Assembly (NCBI RefSeq): GCF_014635725.1
Contig: NZ_BMDJ01000006.1
Span: 124,001 to 188,000, forward strand
Source of the DNA: Pedobacter mendelii
GTDB taxonomy: Bacteria; Bacteroidota; Bacteroidia; Sphingobacteriales; Sphingobacteriaceae
DNA: 64,000 nt
Reading direction: 5' to 3'
Shown here: positions 43,856 through 52,436 of the stretch, one piece after another
How positions within the stretch are numbered: position 1 is the first letter of the stretch
Layout of the letters: every line of letters starts with the position of its first letter
The notes under the pieces: generated by a model
What the model was told of the DNA's origin: nothing
Databases searched by the model: none
The model's input: only the letters and a program-made list of their open reading frames with translations
Made by a program: the position numbers and the translations under genes

Positions 43856-44272
43856 TTAGATTTTTGTAAATCTAAAGGTTCTTCTTGTTTCATCTAAAAT
43901 TAATATCTCCACCTTAATAAAATTTTCAGGCAACAGTTCTTCAACTTTTTCGGGCCATTCGATAAGGCAAATTTCTCCTCCGTAAAAATACTCCTCATAA
44001 CCTAAATCGTAAGCTTCCTGAATATTTTTTATACGGTAAAAATCAAAATGGTAAATGGTATTTTTCGTCCCTTCATATTCATTAACGATGGAATAGGTTG
44101 GGCTGGAGACTGTATCTTTAACCCCCAAAACTTTACAAAATATTTTAATAAAAGTTGTTTTGCCTGCACCCATTTCTCCATTAAACAGAAAAATTTTTTG
44201 TTCGCCCGCAAACTCAAAAAGTTTACTTGCAACTTCGGGCAAATCGGCTACACTATTAATTTCAATCACCAT
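43856..44272 (-). CDS. tsaE: tRNA threonylcarbamoyladenosine biosynthesis ATPase TsaE
   Basis: This 138-residue P-loop ATPase is required with TsaB/C/D for t6A37 modification of ANN-decoding tRNAs. The Walker A motif is NGEMGAGKTTFIK (about residues 32-44). SPTYSIVNEYEG (about 60-71), FDFYRIKN and LIEWPEKVEELLP (about 105-117) are the family signatures. It is normal in length. It lies between ald and porX on the same strand with independent boundaries; a terminator hairpin at 44288-44327 separates it from porX. Confidence 0.95.
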   Translation of the reverse strand: MVIEINSVADLPEVASKLFEFAGEQKIFLFNGEMGAGKTTFIKIFCKVLGVKDTVSSPTYSIVNEYEGTKNTIYHFDFYRIKNIQEAYDLGYEEYFYGGEICLIEWPEKVEELLPENFIKVEILILDETRRTFRFTKI

Positions 44273-44287
44273 GGCTTTAAAAACATA

Positions 44288-44327
44288 AAAGGCAAAAGTA
44301 ATACATAATTATATTGCTTTTGCCTTT
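44288..44327 (-). terminator. Terminator hairpin after porX
   Basis: A 15-bp stem, AAAGGCAAAAGTAAT (44288-44302) / ATTGCTTTTGCCTTT (44313-44327) with one G-T wobble, has a 10-nt loop. On the minus strand it is followed by a T-rich run, so it most likely ends the porX transcript. Between it and porX (44328-44444) is a dispersed-repeat-like segment. Confidence 0.7.
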
Positions 44328-44444
44328 GATTTTAATCGTATAAAAAAGTCGTAATTACGACCGAAGTGGAAAAATTATTGAATCTAGTTTAAAAGATTTC
44401 TTGATTTCGCTGCGCTCCACTCGAAATGCCGATTAGAAAGGAAT

Positions 44445-45998
44445 CTATCTCGGTGAATACGTAACCACCGGAATAATCATTTCTTCTAAAGAGATTCCGC
44501 CATGCTGAAAAGTTTCGTTGTAGTAATTTACAAACTGATTGTAATTATTAGGGTATACAAAATAACTGTCTTCTTTAGCAAAAATATAACTGCTGCTAAT
44601 ATTAATTTTGGGCAACATCGCATCATGCGGGTTTTTAATTGCAAAAACCTCTTTCGCATTAAAGTTCAGGTTTCTGCCCTGTTTATAGCGTAAGTTTGTG
44701 TTTGTGCTTCTATCGCCAATTACTTTAACTGGTTTTTTAACTCGGATGGTTCCATGATCTGTTGTGATGATAACTTTAACCTTTTTTTGCGATATTTTTT
44801 TCAATAAATCCCAAAGTGGTGAATGTTCAAACCATGATAACGTTAATGATCGATAAGCTGCATCATCATTAGCCAGCTCCCGAATCATTTGCATATCGGT
44901 ACGGGCGTGGCTTAACATATCAACAAAGTTGAAAACAATTGCATTAAAATCATTTTTTAAAAGATTATTGGTTTGCTCAACCAATTCTTTTCCCTGCTCA
45001 AAAGTTAAAATTTTATTATAGCTGAATTTGCAATCTTTACGTAAACTACGTTTTATATTATCAGCAAGGAATGCTTCTTCGTGCATGTTTTTTCCACCTT
45101 CGTCATCATCATTTTGCCACAAGCTTGGAAAACGTTTTTCCATATCTAAAGGCATTAAACCAGAAAATATTGCGTTACGGGCATATTGAGTTGCTGTAGG
45201 TAAAATACTTGTGTACATATCTTCCTCATCAATTCTAAAAAATTCAGAAATAAGCGGATTAATAATTTTCCATTGATCGTAACGCAGATTATCAATTAAA
45301 ATGAAGAATACTGGTGTAGTATCGTTAATATGTGGAAAAGCTTTCTTTTTTAATAATTCGTTAGATAGCAAAGGAGCCTTGTCTTTATCTTTAATCCAAT
45401 TTAAATAATGCTCTTCTATAAATTTAGAAAATTGTGTGTTAGCTTCCTGTTTTTGCATGGTTAAAATTTCATGCATTTGAGGGTCATCAAGTTTTTCCAA
45501 TTCAAGTTCCCAGAAAACAATTTTTTTGTAAACATCAACCCATTCTTCATAATTAAGGCGATCGCCCAAAGTCATCCCTAATCTTCTAAAATCTTGCTGA
45601 TAAGCCATTGAAGTTTTTTCGCTTACCAAAAGTTTTTTATCAATCAGTTTCTTAATGGTAAGCAGCACTTGTTTCGGATTAACTGGTTTAATCAGATAAT
45701 CGTCTATCTTACTTCCAATTGCATCTTCCATGAGGTTTTCCTCCTCACTTTTAGTAATCAACACTACCGGAACATCTGGATTTAAATTTTTAATAGCCGA
45801 GAGCGTTTCTATGCCACTCATTCCCGGCATGTTTTCATCTAAGAAAACGAGGTCGAAATGAGATTTACCAAAGGCTTCCAGAGCGTCGTTACCGTTAGTA
45901 AAAGTAGTTACGTTGTACCCTTTATCATTCAGTAATAATATATGAGGTTTTAGCAAGTCGATTTCATCATCGGCCCACAATATTCTAGTTTCTTGCAT
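44445..45998 (-). CDS. porX: PorX: response regulator fused to an alkaline phosphatase-superfamily domain
   Basis: This 517-residue two-component regulator of the type IX secretion system is found across Bacteroidota. An N-terminal receiver domain comes first (about 1-120): RILWADDEID, LVFLDENMPG (phospho-Asp about 54) and DDYLIKPVNP. A helical linker follows. The C-terminal domain belongs to the alkaline phosphatase superfamily (about 205-515), with metal-site blocks FFILIDNLRYDQW (Asp and Thr position) and VIITTDHGTIRV, and a late HGGISLEEMIIPV. In P. gingivalis PorX partners with the kinase PorY and sigma factor SigP. No porY is in this window, as expected from its usual separate location. 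Confidence 0.93.
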   Translation of the reverse strand: MQETRILWADDEIDLLKPHILLLNDKGYNVTTFTNGNDALEAFGKSHFDLVFLDENMPGMSGIETLSAIKNLNPDVPVVLITKSEEENLMEDAIGSKIDDYLIKPVNPKQVLLTIKKLIDKKLLVSEKTSMAYQQDFRRLGMTLGDRLNYEEWVDVYKKIVFWELELEKLDDPQMHEILTMQKQEANTQFSKFIEEHYLNWIKDKDKAPLLSNELLKKKAFPHINDTTPVFFILIDNLRYDQWKIINPLISEFFRIDEEDMYTSILPTATQYARNAIFSGLMPLDMEKRFPSLWQNDDDEGGKNMHEEAFLADNIKRSLRKDCKFSYNKILTFEQGKELVEQTNNLLKNDFNAIVFNFVDMLSHARTDMQMIRELANDDAAYRSLTLSWFEHSPLWDLLKKISQKKVKVIITTDHGTIRVKKPVKVIGDRSTNTNLRYKQGRNLNFNAKEVFAIKNPHDAMLPKINISSSYIFAKEDSYFVYPNNYNQFVNYYNETFQHGGISLEEMIIPVVTYSPR

Positions 45999-46021
45999 GT
46001 TTTTGTAAAAATAAGTAAGGA

Positions 46022-46041
46022 ATGCCGTTATATTTCGGCAT
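46022..46041. promoter_or_regulatory. Inverted repeat between porX and the HD gene
   Basis: ATGCCG-ttatattt-CGGCAT is a perfect 6-bp inverted repeat with an 8-nt spacer in the 111-bp divergent gap, close to both transcription start regions. It may be an operator; no known regulator site was recognised. Confidence 0.35.
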
Positions 46042-46109
46042 GTAAATCAAACTATAAATAAAAATAGCAATTTTTGTACCGCATCTGTCTATTTAACTAT
46101 TTTTAACGA

Positions 46110-47333
46110 TTGAACAAGAAGAAAATAATAAATGATCCGGTTTATGGATTCATCAGCATCCCTACAGAATTAGTTTACGATGTAATCTCACATCCATATT
46201 TTCAGCGGTTGCGTTACATCAAGCAACTTGGTATGACGCATCTTGTTTATCCGGGAGCATTGCACACACGCTTTCACCACGCTTTGGGTGCAATGCATTT
46301 GATGAGCTTGGCAATCGGGTTATTAAGAAGTAAAGGTCACGTAATTACCGAAGGCGAAGAAGAATCGGCGATACTGGCTATTTTACTACACGATATTGGC
46401 CACGGGCCATTCTCTCATGCCCTCGAACATTCTTTGGTTACCGGAATTAAGCACGAGGATATTTCAGCAAAGCTGATGCAGAAATTAAACCAGCATTTTG
46501 ATGGAAAATTGACTCATGCTATAGAAATTTTTAATGGTACTTATCCAAAAAGATTCTTACACCAGTTAATTTCAGGTCAGCTGGATTTAGATAGAATGGA
46601 TTATTTAAACCGTGATAGTTTTTTTACCGGCGTAAGCGAAGGTGTAATTAGTTTCGATAGGATTATAAAAATGTTTAATGTTTTCGATGATGATTTGGTT
46701 ATCGAAGAGAAAGGAATTTATTCAATCGAAAAGTTTCTTATAGCCCGCAGATTAATGTATTGGCAGGTTTATTTGCACAAAACAGTAATTTCTGGTGAAA
46801 TGATTTTGGTTAAATTATTAGAACGGGCAAAAGAATTATCTGCAGTGGGCGAAGAATTATTTGCAGCACCATCTTTAAGTTATTTCCTCAAAAACGATAT
46901 TAATGAGGAGAATTTTTTTCGTCAGCATGAAAATTTAGAACATTTTACAAATCTTGATGATCAAGATATTTATGCAGCAGTAAAAGTTTGGGTTAATCAT
47001 CCAGATAAAATATTATCAGCTTTATGCAAAATGCTTACTTCAAGAAATTTATATAAAGTTGAGATGAGCAACCAAATGGCAGATAAAGAACGTATTCAGT
47101 TTTTGCAAAGTGCGGCAGTGGATCTCTTGGAAATTAAACATGAAGATGCGAAATATTTTGTTTTTACAGACTCCATTCAAAACAGAGCTTACAATGCGGG
47201 TGTGGGAAATATTAAAATACTGATGAAAAATAACGATATTGTAGATATTGCGAAAGCATCAGATTTATCTAACTTAGAATCTTTACAAAAAACGGTCGAA
47301 AAATACATTCTTTGCTATCCTCGTGGAATTTAA
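46110..47333 (+). CDS. HD-domain phosphohydrolase (dGTPase-like)
   Basis: This 407-residue cytoplasmic metal-dependent HD hydrolase probably starts at a TTG at 46110. An in-frame stop lies 6 bp upstream and the next ATG is 50 codons in, past the family N-terminus [10 protein letters not shown]. The metal-binding HD motif is [16 protein letters not shown] (about residues 89-104), preceded by the ligand His in [13 protein letters not shown] (about 49-61), and [14 protein letters not shown] gives the distal Asp (about 147-160). Homologues are dNTP triphosphohydrolase-like proteins of uncertain substrate. It is divergent from porX and ends 123 bp before lpxD. Confidence 0.88.
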   Translation: MNKKKIINDPVYGFISIPTELVYDVISHPYFQRLRYIKQLGMTHLVYPGALHTRFHHALGAMHLMSLAIGLLRSKGHVITEGEEESAILAILLHDIGHGPFSHALEHSLVTGIKHEDISAKLMQKLNQHFDGKLTHAIEIFNGTYPKRFLHQLISGQLDLDRMDYLNRDSFFTGVSEGVISFDRIIKMFNVFDDDLVIEEKGIYSIEKFLIARRLMYWQVYLHKTVISGEMILVKLLERAKELSAVGEELFAAPSLSYFLKNDINEENFFRQHENLEHFTNLDDQDIYAAVKVWVNHPDKILSALCKMLTSRNLYKVEMSNQMADKERIQFLQSAAVDLLEIKHEDAKYFVFTDSIQNRAYNAGVGNIKILMKNNDIVDIAKASDLSNLESLQKTVEKYILCYPRGI

Positions 47334-47420
47334 GCTTTTTTAACAAAATATTTAACTTTCAGTGCCGTTTTAAGTCTTATTATTGTGTACAAAATACACG
47401 ATTTAACCCTAACAGGTTTT

Positions 47421-47451
47421 TTTGTTCATGTCAATTTAACATTTACCTTTG
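47421..47451 (+). promoter_or_regulatory. Canonical promoter of the lpx operon abutting the lpxD start
   Basis: TTTG (47421-47424), a 19-bp spacer and a perfect TACCTTTG (47444-47451) match the Bacteroidota housekeeping promoter. The lpxD ATG is at 47456, only 5 bp from the -7 element, so the transcript would be leaderless or nearly so. Confidence 0.85.
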
Positions 47452-47455
47452 TACA

Positions 47456-48532
47456 ATGCAATTTACTGCTAAGCAGATCAGCGAGTTTTTAAACGGTTCC
47501 ATTGATGGTAACCCAGATGTAGCCGTAACTGAACTCTCTAAGATAGAAGATGGTAAGGAAGGCTCATTGTCTTTCCTTTCTAACCCTAAGTACGAAAACT
47601 TTTTATATTCCACTCAGGCATCGGTAGTTATTGTTTCTAAAGATTTTAAACCAACGCAGGAATTTACAAGTACATTAATTCGTGTTGAAAATCCATACAC
47701 CTCCTTTACCGTTTTATTGGATAAATATAATGAAGCCGTAAATGCACAAGCAGAAAAATCAGGTATTGATAAGCTTGCTTTTGTGCATCCATCAGCAAAA
47801 ATTGGTAAAGGCGTATTTATTGGTGCTTTTGCATACATTGCAGAAAACGTAGAGATAGCTGCCGCCACTAAAATAAACACTCAGGTTTTTGTTGGGGCAA
47901 ACTCTAAAATAGGCGAAAATTGTCTCTTTTTCCCTGGTGTTAAAATTTACCATAATTCTATTATTGGCGATAGAGTAACCGTACATTCAAATACTGTAAT
48001 TGGTAGTGATGGCTTTGGATTTGCTCCTCAAAAAGATGGCACTTATAATAAAATACCTCAAATAGGTAATGTAATTATTGAAGATGATGTAGAAATTGGC
48101 GCAAATACAACTGTAGATAGGGCAACGATGGGTTCTACAATTATAAAAAAAGGTGCAAAAATTGATAATTTGATTCAAATCGCTCATAATGTCGAGATTG
48201 GTGAGAACACTGTATTAGCAGCACAATCAGGCATTTCTGGCAGCACTAAAGTTGGCGCGAACAGTGTTATTGGCGGACAGGTGGGCATTGCTGGCCACTT
48301 AACACTGGCAAAAGGAACACAAATTGGTGCCCAGGCAGGATTAAACTTTAATATTACCGAAGAAAATAAACAATGGCATGGCAGCCCGGCTCAACCGCTA
48401 CGCAATTGGATGCGTGCTTCCGTAATTTTTAAACACCTTCCTGAAGTTGAGAAAAGAATTCATTTACTCGAAGAAGAATTGAAAAGACTTACATCTGAAT
48501 TGGAAAAGAATACAATAAATAATGAACGTTAG
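47456..48532 (+). CDS. lpxD: UDP-3-O-acylglucosamine N-acyltransferase
   Basis: LpxD adds the second 3-hydroxyacyl chain to UDP-3-O-acyl-glucosamine in lipid A synthesis. It has 358 residues from the ATG at 47456 ([14 protein letters not shown]). The frame is open to 47312, but the promoter lies in that part. The N-terminal uridine-binding domain (about 1-100; [14 protein letters not shown]) is followed by a left-handed beta-helix of hexapeptide repeats with the catalytic His region [14 protein letters not shown], then a C-terminal helix ([14 protein letters not shown]). It overlaps the next gene by 11 bp and is first in the lpxD - lpxC/fabZ - lpxA operon. Confidence 0.96.
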   Translation: MQFTAKQISEFLNGSIDGNPDVAVTELSKIEDGKEGSLSFLSNPKYENFLYSTQASVVIVSKDFKPTQEFTSTLIRVENPYTSFTVLLDKYNEAVNAQAEKSGIDKLAFVHPSAKIGKGVFIGAFAYIAENVEIAAATKINTQVFVGANSKIGENCLFFPGVKIYHNSIIGDRVTVHSNTVIGSDGFGFAPQKDGTYNKIPQIGNVIIEDDVEIGANTTVDRATMGSTIIKKGAKIDNLIQIAHNVEIGENTVLAAQSGISGSTKVGANSVIGGQVGIAGHLTLAKGTQIGAQAGLNFNITEENKQWHGSPAQPLRNWMRASVIFKHLPEVEKRIHLLEEELKRLTSELEKNTINNER

Positions 48533-49931
48533 ACAAAGAACGATTAACAAAGAAATATCAGCATCGGGAGTTGGTTTACACACTGGGGCTAATGTTACCT
48601 TAACTTTTTGCCCAGCTCCGGAAAATCATGGTTTTAAATTTCAGCGTATTGATTTAGATGGTATGCCAATTATCGATGCAGATGCAGATAATGTAACTGA
48701 TACTTCAAGAGGAACTACAATTACTCAAAACGGAGCAAGCGTAAGTACCATTGAGCATGTTATGGCATCCTTAGTTGGCATGGACTTGGATAATATTTTG
48801 ATTAAGCTTGACGGCCCTGAAACACCAATAATGGATGGAAGTTCTATCCAATTTATCGATTTATTGGAAGAAACCGGTACCATAGAGCAAAATGCAGATA
48901 GAGAATATTTTACAATTCCTCATAATATTACCTACACAGAAGCAGATAGAAAAGTAGAAATTGTAGCCATGCCATTGGATGACTATCGTTTCACATGTAT
49001 GATTGATTATAATTCTCCTGTTTTGGGTAGCCAACATGCAGGAATTAATACGATTGCTGAATTTAAAAAAGAAATTGCTTCCTGCCGTACATTTTGTTTT
49101 TTACACGAATTAGAATATCAATTACAACACAATCTTATTAAAGGTGGTGATTTAAACAATGCTATTGTTATAGTTGATAAAGAAGTAACAAAGGATGAAC
49201 TGAGCCATCTTGCCAAACTATTTAACCGAAAAGATATTGACGTTGCACCTCAAGGTATCTTGAATAATATGGAGTTGCGTTATCAAAACGAACCGGCACG
49301 CCATAAGTTATTAGATATGATTGGCGATTTAGCTTTAGTAGGCATGCACCTAAAAGGCCATATTATGGCCGCTCGACCTGGTCACGCGGCAAACGTAGCC
49401 TTCGCAAAAAAAATAAAAGCAGCCATCAAAAAAGAAAAAAACAAAAAACTTCAAAAGATTTACGATCCTTGTGCAAAACCATTATATGATGTAGTTCAAA
49501 TAATGGAAATTCTACCTCATCGCCAACCTTTTCTTTTTGTCGATAAAATATTAGAACTTTCTAAAAACCATGTTGTTGGTGTTAAGAATGTAACCATAAA
49601 CGAAGAATTCTTTAAAGGTCATTTTCCTGGCGCCCCTGTTTTTCCTGGGGTAATTCAAATAGAAGCAATGGCTCAGGTTGGAGGTATTTTAGTTTTAAGT
49701 ACCGTTCCCGATCCTAGTAACTACCTAACATATTTCTTAAAAATCGACAACGTACGTTTCAGGGCTCAAGTTTCTCCTGGCGATACAATAGTTTTTCGTT
49801 GCGATTTAATGGAGCCAATTAGAAGAGGTATTGCCCAAATGAAAGGTGTTGGTATGGTAGGCGAAAAAATCGTTGTAGAAGCCGAAATGATGGCTCAAAT
49901 TTCAAAAGTTAAACAAACAGAACCTACCTAA
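48522..49931 (+). CDS. lpxC/fabZ: Bifunctional LpxC deacetylase / FabZ dehydratase
   Basis: This 469-residue fusion is characteristic of Bacteroidota. LpxC (about 1-300) is the committed lipid A step; zinc ligands are in [22 protein letters not shown] (His, Asp), and the general base is [16 protein letters not shown]. FabZ (about 320-465) dehydrates 3-hydroxyacyl-ACP; the catalytic His is in [10 protein letters not shown] and the Glu in [12 protein letters not shown]. Fusing them may couple lipid A flux to fatty-acid synthesis at a shared branch point. The gene overlaps lpxD by 11 bp and precedes lpxA by 2 bp. Confidence 0.96.
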   Translation: MNVRQRTINKEISASGVGLHTGANVTLTFCPAPENHGFKFQRIDLDGMPIIDADADNVTDTSRGTTITQNGASVSTIEHVMASLVGMDLDNILIKLDGPETPIMDGSSIQFIDLLEETGTIEQNADREYFTIPHNITYTEADRKVEIVAMPLDDYRFTCMIDYNSPVLGSQHAGINTIAEFKKEIASCRTFCFLHELEYQLQHNLIKGGDLNNAIVIVDKEVTKDELSHLAKLFNRKDIDVAPQGILNNMELRYQNEPARHKLLDMIGDLALVGMHLKGHIMAARPGHAANVAFAKKIKAAIKKEKNKKLQKIYDPCAKPLYDVVQIMEILPHRQPFLFVDKILELSKNHVVGVKNVTINEEFFKGHFPGAPVFPGVIQIEAMAQVGGILVLSTVPDPSNYLTYFLKIDNVRFRAQVSPGDTIVFRCDLMEPIRRGIAQMKGVGMVGEKIVVEAEMMAQISKVKQTEPT

Positions 49932-49933
49932 TA

Positions 49934-50719
49934 ATGATACAGCCTTTAGCATACATACATCCTCAAGCAAAAATTGCCGAAAACGTAGTAATTGAACCTT
50001 TTGTAGTAATACATAAAGACGTTGTTATTGGAGAGGGAACCTGGATTGGCTCGAACGTTACCATTATGGATGGTGCTCGTATTGGGAAAAATTGCCGTAT
50101 TTTTCCGGGTGCTGTTATTTCTGGGGAACCTCAGGATTTAAAATTTGCAGGTGAAGTTACTACCGCTGAAATTGGCGATAATACTACCATTCGTGAGTGT
50201 GTAACAATTAATCGCGGTACGAAAGATAAGTGGAAAACAACAATTGGTAGCAACTGCTTAATTCAGGCATATTCTCATATCGCTCACGATTGCGAAGTTG
50301 GAAATAATTGTATTTTTTCAAATAGCACCACATTGGCTGGTCACATTACTATTGGCAACAATGTAGTTTTAGCGGGCTTAGTAGCAATTCACCAATTTGT
50401 TAAGGTTGGTTCTTATGCCTTTGTAACTGGTGGTTCATTGGTGCGTAAAGATGTTCCTCCATATGTTAAAGCTGCTAGAGAACCGCTTTCTTACGCTGGA
50501 ATCAATTCTGTTGGTTTACGGAGAAGAGGTTTTACAAACGAGCAGATTGATGAGATTCAGGAGATTTACCGTGTGCTTTTTGTGAAACATAATAATGTAA
50601 CCAAAGCTTTAGATATGATTGAAGCAGAGTTCAAGCCAACTGAAATTCGTGATGAGATTGTAGATTTCATTCGTAATTCTAACCGTGGTGTGATGAAAGG
50701 CTTCGGCATGGGAAGCTAA
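49934..50719 (+). CDS. lpxA: UDP-N-acetylglucosamine acyltransferase
   Basis: LpxA catalyses the first, reversible acylation in lipid A synthesis. It has 261 residues with a left-handed parallel beta-helix of hexapeptide repeats (about 1-185) and a C-terminal helical domain. The catalytic His lies in QAYSHIAHDCEVGNN (about residue 118) with the expected YVKAAREPLSYAGINSVGLRRRGF block. Together with lpxD and lpxC/fabZ it forms the lipid A initiation operon. Coupling of all three to one leaderless promoter is implied by their 2- to 11-bp junctions. Confidence 0.96.
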   Translation: MIQPLAYIHPQAKIAENVVIEPFVVIHKDVVIGEGTWIGSNVTIMDGARIGKNCRIFPGAVISGEPQDLKFAGEVTTAEIGDNTTIRECVTINRGTKDKWKTTIGSNCLIQAYSHIAHDCEVGNNCIFSNSTTLAGHITIGNNVVLAGLVAIHQFVKVGSYAFVTGGSLVRKDVPPYVKAAREPLSYAGINSVGLRRRGFTNEQIDEIQEIYRVLFVKHNNVTKALDMIEAEFKPTEIRDEIVDFIRNSNRGVMKGFGMGS

Positions 50720-50755
50720 GCTTTACAAAGCTGGAATCAAAAAACACTAATATTT

Positions 50756-51220
50756 ATGAGTAATCTAACGATAGTCAGAACCGATTCAGACAATTCCGAT
50801 TTTAGGCAATTGATTATTTTGTTGGATAAAGATTTGGCAGTTAGAGATGGTGATGAACATGCCTTTTACTCACAATTTAACAAAGTCGATTCCATTAAAG
50901 AAGTGGTTGTTGCTTATCAAAATAAAATTCCCGTTGGTTGCGGAGCGATAAAACTTTTCTCTAAAATCGCAGCTGAAGTTAAACGTATGTTTGTTCATCC
51001 TGATTACAGAAAGCAAGGGATTGCAGCTAAAATCTTAACAGAACTGGAAAATTGGGCTACAGAACTAAGCTTTTCTGAATGTATATTAGAAACCGGTAAA
51101 ATGCAACCAGAGGCAATCGCTTTATATCAAAAAGTCGGTTATCTTATTACCCCGAACTATGGGCAGTATATTGGAGTAGCTAATAGCTTTTGCATGGCCA
51201 AAAAGCTTGCTAAATCTTGA
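50756..51220 (+). CDS. GNAT-family N-acetyltransferase
   Basis: This 154-residue acetyl-CoA-dependent transferase shows the GNAT core: V(V)AYQNKIPVGCGAIK (beta 4-5), the acetyl-CoA pyrophosphate loop RKQGIAAKILTELENW (motif A, about residues 84-99), and the C-terminal ALYQKVGYLI block. The acceptor (small molecule or protein N-terminus) cannot be predicted. It lies 36 bp after lpxA and 24 bp before the ABC ATPase gene, so it may be carried on the lpx transcript, but no biosynthetic link to lipid A is evident. Confidence 0.88.
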   Translation: MSNLTIVRTDSDNSDFRQLIILLDKDLAVRDGDEHAFYSQFNKVDSIKEVVVAYQNKIPVGCGAIKLFSKIAAEVKRMFVHPDYRKQGIAAKILTELENWATELSFSECILETGKMQPEAIALYQKVGYLITPNYGQYIGVANSFCMAKKLAKS

Positions 51221-51244
51221 TACTCAAATCTCGATACTTTAAAA

Positions 51245-51859
51245 ATGAAGATAGCTTTAAATAATGTTGGCAGGAGATTTAACAAGGAATGGATATTTAG
51301 AAATCTTAGCACCGAGTTTACGTCAGGTAATAGTTATGCTATTTTGGGGCCAAATGGTTCAGGAAAATCAACATTATTGAGTGTTCTGACTGGAAGTTTA
51401 ACGCCATCGGAGGGAGAAATTTCATTTTCAGATATTGAAAATGTTCCCGTAGAGAATATTTATAAATATATTAGTTTAGCCGCTCCATATTTAGAGCTGG
51501 TAGAAACTTTTACGTTAAAGGAGATTATCGATTTCCACTTTAAATTCAAAAGTTTTGCAGTTGGTGTTGATGCAAAATCTCTTGTTTCAATTCTTGGTTT
51601 AGAGAAATCATCAAATAAAGAAATTAAGTACTTTTCATCTGGAATGAAACAGAGAACCAAACTTGCTTTGGCTTGCTGCTCTAATTCACCAATTTTATTT
51701 TTAGATGAGCCAACCAGCAATTTAGATGTTCAAGGGATAAATTGGTACCTCGAATTGATTGAAAAATTCACAAAAAATAGACTTACTATAGTTGGTTCTA
51801 ACCAAATTCAAGAATACAATTTTTGCAATAAACAGATTCAAATATCTGATTTTAAGTAA
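51245..51859 (+). CDS. Orphan ABC transporter ATP-binding protein
   Basis: This 204-residue ATPase domain has no permease next to it. The Walker A motif is LGPNGSGKSTLL (about residues 35-46) and the Walker B motif is ILFLDEPTSNLD (about 155-166). The signature loop reads YFSSGMKQR instead of LSGGQ. The switch (H-loop) position reads IVGSNQIQEY, with Asn where His is normal. Substitution of this His usually slows ATP hydrolysis, so this could be a regulated or structural ATPase. The partner could be an ABC-2-type permease elsewhere. Confidence 0.85.
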   Translation: MKIALNNVGRRFNKEWIFRNLSTEFTSGNSYAILGPNGSGKSTLLSVLTGSLTPSEGEISFSDIENVPVENIYKYISLAAPYLELVETFTLKEIIDFHFKFKSFAVGVDAKSLVSILGLEKSSNKEIKYFSSGMKQRTKLALACCSNSPILFLDEPTSNLDVQGINWYLELIEKFTKNRLTIVGSNQIQEYNFCNKQIQISDFK

Positions 51860-51938
51860 CTTAATGTTGATATATTCTTCTCATCGATCAACTGTTTTGT
51901 CATAAATTTGTATTATATTAATAATTTAAAAAAAATAT

Positions 51939-51968
51939 TTTGAATTTGGAAAATAGTTCTTACCTTTG
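51939..51968 (+). promoter_or_regulatory. Canonical promoter of a non-coding transcript
   Basis: TTTG (51939-51942), an 18-bp spacer and TACCTTTG (51961-51968) make a perfect Bacteroidota housekeeping promoter. No protein-coding start with a family match follows. The predicted transcript start is about 51972. Confidence 0.8.
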
Positions 51969-51971
51969 CAC

Positions 51972-52140
51972 CACCAAAAAGAGAAACAATTATTTAATTT
52001 ATCTCTTTAAGTAAATGACAGCATTTTCCGCATCGCGGAGTTAAAAATATAAGCCTTTGAAGGCATAAGTTTTTTCATAGTTTAGTTTGAGGTTTAGGTT
52101 GATTATGCCTTTGGAGTGGTTCCCAAAGGCATTTCTTTTT
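51972..52140 (+). ncRNA. Small RNA or leader transcript with terminator
   Basis: About 170 nt of non-coding DNA follow a strong promoter and end at an intrinsic terminator (52105-52140). Structure read directly: an AAAGAGA...TCTCTTT stem (about 51978-52008), a TCCGC-atc-GCGGA hairpin (about 52027-52039), and a segment AAGGCATAA (52060-52068) complementary to TTATGCCTT (52103-52111). The latter pairing uses part of the terminator's 5' arm, so it would exclude the terminator, as in an attenuator or riboswitch. A nine-codon frame (52015-52044; MTAFSASRS) could be a leader peptide. It is unlike SRP RNA, tmRNA and RNase P in its visible motifs. efp, 300 bp further, has its own promoter. Confidence 0.55.
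52105..52140 (+). terminator. Rho-independent terminator of the small RNA
   Basis: A 10-bp perfect stem, ATGCCTTTGG / CCAAAGGCAT, has an 8-nt loop and is followed by TTTCTTTTT. Confidence 0.88.
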
Positions 52141-52384
52141 ACTTAGGTTTTTTTAGCTTCGCTTAATAGCAAACCAAAGTTTCTTTTATAAAACTAAATT
52201 ATTTAAACCCGATTGCATGAATCGAGGTTTTCATCACAAGAAGTATTAGCGGGGCTACAGCAACCGATTAATATAGGCCTTACTTTCCAAATCAAATTCA
52301 ATAATTCAATTTTGGTATTCGTAACTGCTGCTTTTTCAAAGCTTAGCTGTAATATTTACATATACTTTTTTACTAAAATAATTT
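52141..52384. other. Gene-free stretch between the small RNA and efp
   Basis: This 244-bp AT-rich stretch has no gene I can support. It contains a segment (gcggggctacag, about 52250) similar to dispersed intergenic elements elsewhere in the window. A small open frame at 52213-52416 has no family likeness. Confidence 0.5.
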
Positions 52385-52392
52385 TACCTTTG
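52385..52392 (+). promoter_or_regulatory. -7 element of efp
   Basis: TACCTTTG is a perfect match to the Bacteroidota -7 element, 44 bp before the efp ATG. The -33 region (AT-rich, tatactttttt) is not a clear TTTG. Confidence 0.65.
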
Positions 52393-52436
52393 CCGTCACG
52401 AAAAACTGAAATATAAATCCAAATAGGATAAATAAT

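Noticed and set aside
47312..47455. N-terminal extension of lpxD
   Set aside because: It overlaps the preceding HD gene and contains the lpx promoter, and its Cys/Phe-rich translation has no LpxD likeness.
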